A DNA stretch of 64,000 bases from Drosophila pseudoobscura (taxonomy: Eukaryota > Arthropoda > Insecta > Diptera > Drosophilidae). The stretch lies in the NCBI RefSeq assembly GCF_009870125.1, contig NC_046681.1, forward strand, positions 29,286,001 to 29,350,000, in the 5' to 3' direction. Positions 58,600 through 64,000 of the stretch are shown here, one piece after another (within the stretch, counting starts at the first letter, position 1; the number at the start of each line of letters is the position of its first letter). The notes below the pieces were generated by a model, which ran no database searches, was not told the origin of the DNA, and was given only the letters and a program-made list of their open reading frames with translations. A program made the translations under genes and the position numbers.

Positions 58600-59283
58600 C
58601 TATGGTAACCAATGGATTGGCTACGCGGGCTACTAGACTCTAGATAGATCTCGTTGTTGTTTTAGGATAGGTTTAAGATAGATACAACTGTTTTCCAGTT
58701 GTTTATTTATTCATACTAAGTTTAGTTTTTATGAATTAATATGGAACGCGGGGGTTTTCCAATTAAACGATCCTATTTAACAGTCAGGAAAACAGGAAAA
58801 TATGACTGGAGAAAATATCCTTGATAAGGGCTTCACCAATCAAGGATTTTCTTACGATCACAGGAAGCCGTCCAAATAGCGACGAAATCGGAATATGATG
58901 TAACCATCATGAAATTTGCCAAAAATCAGCCTCATTTTCGTAGTGGAGATTTTGATGCCGTTCGACAGTCTGGATCCTTACGATCCTGGCAAAGTTGGTC
59001 TTTCACCGATCTGGCCATATTTATGTGAGATATAGCCTTCCAAACATTTGGATGTGCATATCATTTAAATACTGGTTTCATTTTCTTCCAACAACATAGG
59101 CTATACATATTTAGTATTCTCGGCTATTTTCGAACCGATCTGGGCGTTCCAGGCCTTTTTGTAATCGGGATAGTTTTCCGGATACCGGATACAGGATTCA
59201 GAAAGGATGATTTTTCAATAGTTTTATTCATCATAACTAAGCTTAGTATAAATAAATAAACAAGGGGAAAAACTTTTTATTTA
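58600..59283. other. Gene-free stretch
   Basis: No open frame or duplicated block is seen. Two TTTATTCATCATAACTAAG / TTTATTTATTCATACTAAG-like segments (58702 and 59220) suggest a short direct repeat flanking about 500 bp. Confidence 0.4.
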
Positions 59284-59317
59284 CTATTTAAATATATGGA
59301 CGCGTATATCCTTAAAC

Positions 59318-59908
59318 CTAACTACATAGAACGAAATATATCTGGAGTGTAGTAGCCCGCGTATTCCCATCGTCAAAGTCCTTGTTGTCGATGGCCGGGT
59401 TGAAGGATAACGATGGCAAGGGTGTGCTTCTAGGCCTTGGTCTGTCTCGAATCCGCCTCGGCAATGCTTTAATAGGACTCCGTCTGGCGGGGGATATCGG
59501 ATACGACTCGGTTTGTGGCAAAGGTTTGTGGGGTACATAGATCCTCTGTGAATTAATATATATTTCAGAATATATCCACAATTATCTACTGATTCACTTA
59601 CGCCGTCGATCACCTGTCCCTGCTGCAGCCGTCGGGACGCCAAATTTCGAAAATTAAAGGAAGAAATAAATAAAGTAAATTAATAAATAAATAAATTACC
59701 TAGTGAGCTAAAAAGAGGGGACCGCGATGAGGGAATACAAAATAAAAGAAGACGAACAAGAAAAAATTGTCTGTAAAAGATGAATAGTGGAAAAATAACT
59801 TACCCGATCAAAGCCGATGGGATAAACACAGAATCGTGCAGGAGGGAAGACGGTGTCGGTGAAGTATGCTCCTTCGAAGCACGTACGTCGTGCCGTAATA
59901 TTTTCCAT
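59318..59908 (-). CDS. Candidate three-exon gene of unknown function (about 117 aa)
   Basis: ATG 59908 opens MENITARRTCFEGAYF...YPIGFDR and ends at a good donor (CGG|GTAAGT, exon 59908-59804). QGQVIDG (59622-59602) lies between a CTGCAG acceptor and GTAAGTG, and RIYVPHKPLPQTESYPIS... follows TTCACAG (59545-59318), ending IYFVLCS. All joins are in frame, giving a Pro/Arg-rich basic protein. TATAAAAAG lies about 40 bp upstream of the ATG. The 21-nt middle exon is unusually small and its acceptor is uncertain. I do not recognise the family. Confidence 0.4.
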
Positions 59909-60191
59909 GTAATCCGCACGACGACGAAGAATTCGCCAAGAAATCCTTTTTATAGACATAATTGACCTCCACTCGCATTCGATTCCTGGTCCTCTTGCTG
60001 CTGCTGAGGCTGCGGGCCTTCTGCCAATCTGTTATCGAGTACAGAAGAACTTCGTATGGATCATTAATAGTTTCCAGGGAGAGTAGTCGATCGGCAGAAA
60101 ACAGTACGCGCTGCAATAAAACCCTACCAATAACCATGGCCCCAGTCACTCTGCTTCTTGCATTCAAGCTAATTGCTCTGAAGTCTGACAT
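59808..60191 (-). CDS. Alternative or upstream open frame (127 aa)
   Basis: ATG 60191 reads MSDFRAISLNARSRVTG and later LLSLETINDPYEVLLYS, then overlaps the 59908 exon in a different frame from about 59960 onward. The first 75 residues look more protein-like than the rest, so the original gene may have been one frame (…EVNYVYKKDFLA joined to ADYMENITARR) broken by an indel near 59930. Which frame is used cannot be decided from one sequence. Confidence 0.3.
   Translation of the reverse strand: MSDFRAISLNARSRVTGAMVIGRVLLQRVLFSADRLLSLETINDPYEVLLYSITDWQKARSLSSSKRTRNRMRVEVNYVYKKDFLANSSSSCGLHGKYYGTTYVLRRSILHRHRLPSCTILCLSHRL
59946..59954 (-). promoter_or_regulatory. TATA-box-like TATAAAAAG
   Basis: On the - strand, 38-46 bases upstream of ATG 59908, a spacing that would leave a very short 5' UTR for the candidate gene. 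It overlaps the frame 59808-60191. Confidence 0.35.
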
Positions 60192-60449
60192 TAAGACCAA
60201 CCCTTGCCACGTTTAGCCCCAAGCATATGCCAAATCCGCCTCCAGCTGCGGCAGCCACGGGCAGTGGTAAATGGGGATAGACCAACTATGAAAATTTGCC
60301 ACAATTTGTGGGTGCAACAGACTCTGAGTTTCCCACCTCCAAAATTTGACGCCTGATCAATAATATTGACTGAGTTGTGGAAATTCTCACACACACACAC
60401 TGACGGAGGTGGGAAAATTTGCATGCAGTCGGGGCACGAATGAGAGCCA

Positions 60450-60480
60450 TGATGGTGATGGTGATGGTGATGATGATGAA
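60450..60480. repeat. (GATGGT)n / (GAT)n microsatellite
   Basis: GATGGT units followed by GATGATGAT. Confidence 0.85.
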
Positions 60481-61472
60481 ATTAAAGCAATACAACTGCC
60501 AGGAACGAGGTGCCGGAACCGGGGTGCTCTACCCAAATATAGACAGAGAGGTAACAGACAGACAGATTGAGTGAGTGACTGAGCCCGGGATTGGAATGCA
60601 ATTGGTTGACTGCATAACATTGGTGGAACCGTTTTGGAGGCGAGCAATGCTATGCACATACATATCTCTCGTGTATTCCATGCACAAGTAGGAAATTACA
60701 AACGGATGTGAATGCATGAATTCCAGTTGAAGGACTACCAATGCCAGCCGTCCCTTCCCTTCCCTCCCATCCCCTCCCATCCCTCCCTTCCCCGCATGAC
60801 AATCTCTGGCAAACAGTTCAATAAACCTCAGCAAACAAATTTAATATGCGTGGACAGTGTGGGTTGACAGTCATGACAACGCATCCAGACTTTCCAGCAT
60901 TCTTGTACGTGTGTGTACGTGTGTGTGGGTGTGTGTGGGTGTGTTGAGAGAGCAGTTCAATTGTAATTAATTGGCCATGTCTTGCAGTCAAAATTAACAC
61001 GTTTGCATCAAATAAACTTGATACGAACTCATTCAGCATTCAGCACTCAGAACTCAGCACTCGAATATCAGAATATTAGAAGTTCTCATGTAGTTCGAAT
61101 TGTCATTGAATCGATGCCGAAAGCAATCCAAAATGCTTTAATGTGTATGAAGAAGAGTTTGATTCTAAATGAGACTTAGGAACTCAAAATTGGATGGTGA
61201 TTTCACGTAATATTAACTTAACTTTGCTGGCTTTTAGTTTTTCAAAGATGCAGGCTCAACACGGATGAAGGGAGAGCGCTTGCTTCCCCCCTCTTCGGCC
61301 CAACTTCACATATCGTTGCACTCGTTTGTTCACTCGCGAATGTTTATTTAGTCGATGGCAATTAAAGTCTCGCGCCAAATTAAATGAAAACCATTTGCGC
61401 TCATTTCAAGCAGAATAAAATAATACAAACTCTAATTTATATGAAACTGCGCGTATGCCAAACTAAATGCAT

Positions 61473-61511
61473 CCCCGCCCCGCCCCGCCCCGCCCCGCCC
61501 CGCTCCGCCCC
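61473..61511. repeat. (CCCCG)n pentanucleotide repeat
   Basis: About seven CCCCG units in an otherwise AT-rich context, ending in CGCTCCGCCCC; likely polymorphic in length. Confidence 0.9.
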
Positions 61512-61815
61512 TATTTCACCCCTACTTATTTTCCTTTTTTTAGTTTCGTTTTTTTTTTGTGCAATTTTTTATTTTAGTTGGCGCTACTTTTTAAAATCAA
61601 AGTTAGTGGGAGAGGGACGGAGAATAAGTGCAAGAGGGGATTGGGAATGGAAATGGGAATGGGAGTGGGTTGTGTGGCAGGTTTGGGTCGGGGCCAGTCC
61701 ATTCCGCTTCCAACTAAATAAATAAAAAGTGAATTTTTAATTAAAAGTTAAGTGGCAACTCATTTAAATTTATGTTGACTCAAGCGTCATAGCAAAACAG
61801 TTGGAGAACCCAAAC

Positions 61816-61864
61816 AGAGGGAGAGACAGAGAAAGAGAGATGGAGAGAGAGAGAGAGAGAGAGG
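61816..61864. repeat. (GA)n microsatellite
   Basis: Interrupted GA run ending in a pure stretch of about 21 bases; potential GAGA-factor binding DNA. Confidence 0.85.
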
Positions 61865-63067
61865 GTGCATAGAAGTGGAGTGGGGACGAAAAGAAAAAAT
61901 AGTGCAAGTGGGTGGGCCTGGGCCGGGGTTGGGTTCGGGTTCGGGTTCGGGGCATCATGGTGTGTGGCGGCACTTCACTCCTTAATAAGCATTATGCACC
62001 GCAGGACCTTGACGGAGGGGGAGATGGACTTCCGAGACCGCATGCCCAACGAACACTATCGGAACACAATGCAATGCTACTCTATCGCGAAAGGATCAAA
62101 TCTGTCCAGCAATGGCAATAAACGAACAAAAACTTTAATGGAAAATTTCCCATTTTTATAATTATGCGAAGAGATATTTATTCTATGGGATTCAAGTCTC
62201 TCCCATCATCCCAATTCATTTTCCAAACGACTTAAGCTGGTCAAAGCTGATTATTGAACAATTTCCGCTGGTGGGCGCTGCCCCCAGGACCGGCAGGACG
62301 GCGGCTGCCAAAAGAGCCGAACTTGCTCCAATCCCAGCTTCACTTCACTTGAGAATGCATCTCTCCAAGTTTCGCTGTAAATCTCTGGCTCTCCCTGGAG
62401 AAACTTGCGCGTTAGTTTCGCTTGGATTGGATCGGCTTGGCGGTCGGGGAGGTGGGAACACTTACATAATTGAATGGGCGGAGATAAGAAAAGCCTTGCT
62501 CGCCATGAACTTTATCATTATTTTGTGTTAATTATGCATCTTTCGACGGTCGGATGTAGCGAAAGGGGGAAAGGGGAATGGGCGGCATGGCGGTCGGGTG
62601 AAATTCTCTTCTCAATGCCCAATTATCATTTTTGGGGCTGGGAACTTTTGCGGCACTTAATAACCAAGATCCCAGACAGTACCGACCTCAGCAGACAAAA
62701 ACTTTATCCGCTGTAGTAACTCCTGGCGGAATGGACTCCTGGAGGAGTGGAATGGAAGGAGGGGGCGCGGGGATTATCAATTTTCAGTTTTCAGTTTTCA
62801 GTTCGCTTTTCATTATGGAAACCTTTGAACTTTCCGCAATAAGTTCGCTGGCAAGGCTTGCACTTTTCGCTGCCATGGACTATTCCCCGGCCATTTTTCG
62901 AGGGTTTTCCACTCCAGTCTGTGCAGGGCTGTCAATTAGCCGAAGCCCTCAAACCGAACAATGGATAAATAATTCAACCGGACTACAGCGCATCTCCTTT
63001 GCTCGGAATAGGCATAAACCAAAGGCGCGCCAATCCAATCTCTTTCTGTCTGATGCTTGACTAAACA

Positions 63068-63091
63068 CCCACACACACACACACACACACA
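63068..63091. repeat. (CA)n microsatellite
   Basis: Pure CA run followed by a CAGCACC triplication. Confidence 0.9.
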
Positions 63092-64000
63092 GCCAGCACC
63101 CAGCACCCAGCAAACAAAAAAAAAACTAAATAATTTTCATCTATAACATCCCTTTCCCAGTGTCACTCCCGCCCCCACTCTTCTTCCATCGCAGAGCTGA
63201 CTTGAAGTGTTGTACGTTTTTTGTTCTGTTTTATTTTTTCGGCTATTCTCTCTCGCTGTGTTCCTCCTGCACGAAAATTAAGTTTGTTTTCCATTAAGTT
63301 AAATAATTACGAAATTATCCACCAAAGGAGTGACTACAGAGGGTGGAGGGGTGGGTGTGGAGGTGGGTGTGGGGCGTTGCCGGAATAGCAGCTGCAGCGC
63401 TGTTGCCCCTTGTGCTCAGTGTGTAACTGCCAATGATAGCTGCCTCCTGCTTGACTGACTAACTATTTGGCCAGGGCTGGAGGATGGATCAGCCAAGAAG
63501 ATCCAATTTCCTACCAATGGGGATATGGGACTAATGTCAGGATATTGTAGAGGAAGGAAAAGCCTGTACCATCTGTACCAAATGATGTCCTAGCTGGTGC
63601 AAGGACTGGGTGTTCTGGAACTTTGTTATTCCCTTAGCATCCCTGGACTACTAATATTTCAATTCCTGGACATATCCAACCCTGGACGAGCAACGAGAAC
63701 CGTCAGTTCGGCAAAGAGGAATCGCGAAAAGTTTCGCTTAAACGATGTCTCAACACAGGCTCATTATCTTTGGCCCTACTCGTACTCCTCGCTGCTTCTT
63801 TGCTCCGCCCTCCACCTACTTCTGGGGCCGTGTCTTTTCTTTAACGCTTCGCTAATCAAATTCAACATTTTTCCGTTTTAATTTGACAATTCGAAAACAG
63901 ACAGCCGAGAGAGGGTCGAGGGAGGGTCAAGGGAGGAGCGTAGAGCGCTGAGGGCTGAGGGCAAACCTTGGGCAACAGCTGTGGGCTGTCAATTGGAAAA

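Larger units (their letters stand above)
60202..64000. other. Gene-free distal region rich in simple repeats
   Basis: No convincing coding frame on either strand; the longest (62632-63060, + strand, 142 codons) has biased composition. Polypyrimidine and GT/CA-rich runs abound (CACACACAC at 60390, GTGTGTGTGGG at 60907-60946, CCCTTCCCTTCCC near 60752-60791). It could be an intron or a 5' regulatory region of a gene outside the window. Confidence 0.5.

Noticed and set aside
61473..61511. CCCCG run as a CpG-type promoter
   Set aside because: It is a pure pentanucleotide microsatellite in AT-rich DNA, with no gene start near it.
62632..63060. 142-codon + strand frame in the distal region
   Set aside because: Start context and composition are poor and it runs through low-complexity DNA.
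1..64000. tRNA, rRNA, CRISPR array, bacterial operon or prophage features
   Set aside because: No cloverleaf, rRNA, spacer-repeat or bacterial-type signals were seen; the sequence is a spliced insect locus.

Overview
The window is eukaryotic DNA from a Drosophila species. Short phase-1 introns, Drosophila-type splice sites, AT-rich intergenic DNA with CA/GA microsatellites, and the gene order dumpy - inebriated - ZAD zinc fingers - FIG4 all fit chromosome 2L region 24F-25A of D. melanogaster, as I remember it. The proteins are close to, but not identical with, melanogaster; an obscura-group or similar species is possible, but I cannot fix the species.

Region 1 (1-28,515): the 3' half of dumpy (dpy) on the + strand, 26 exons giving about 7,830 residues. 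It encodes EGF/DPY modules, a Pro-rich repeat block, a ZP domain, a furin-type site, one membrane helix and a short tail, followed by a long 3' UTR. This is the giant apical extracellular-matrix fibre protein that anchors cuticle to epidermis.

Region 2 (28,516-37,590): an upstream spacer, then inebriated (ine), an SLC6-family transporter with a long cytoplasmic N-terminus, in nine coding exons.

Region 3 (37,800-57,700): the most unusual part. Six ZAD-C2H2 zinc finger genes (five on the - strand, one on the + strand) are interleaved with repeated pieces of ine exons 8 and 9, a repeated promoter-like block carrying paired TTAGRCGCGA motifs, and a small orphan exon-like block. FIG4, a Sac-domain phosphoinositide phosphatase, sits inside the cluster and its upstream region carries the same promoter block. 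Several units are broken by frameshifts and deletions, so this looks like a young, decaying segmental-duplication array in which zinc finger genes are amplified together with the 3' end of the neighbouring transporter.

Region 4 (57,700-64,000): a few weakly supported open frames on the - strand, then about 3.8 kb of gene-free sequence rich in simple repeats.

All exon coordinates come from reading splice signals and frames by eye; no alignment or transcript data were available.
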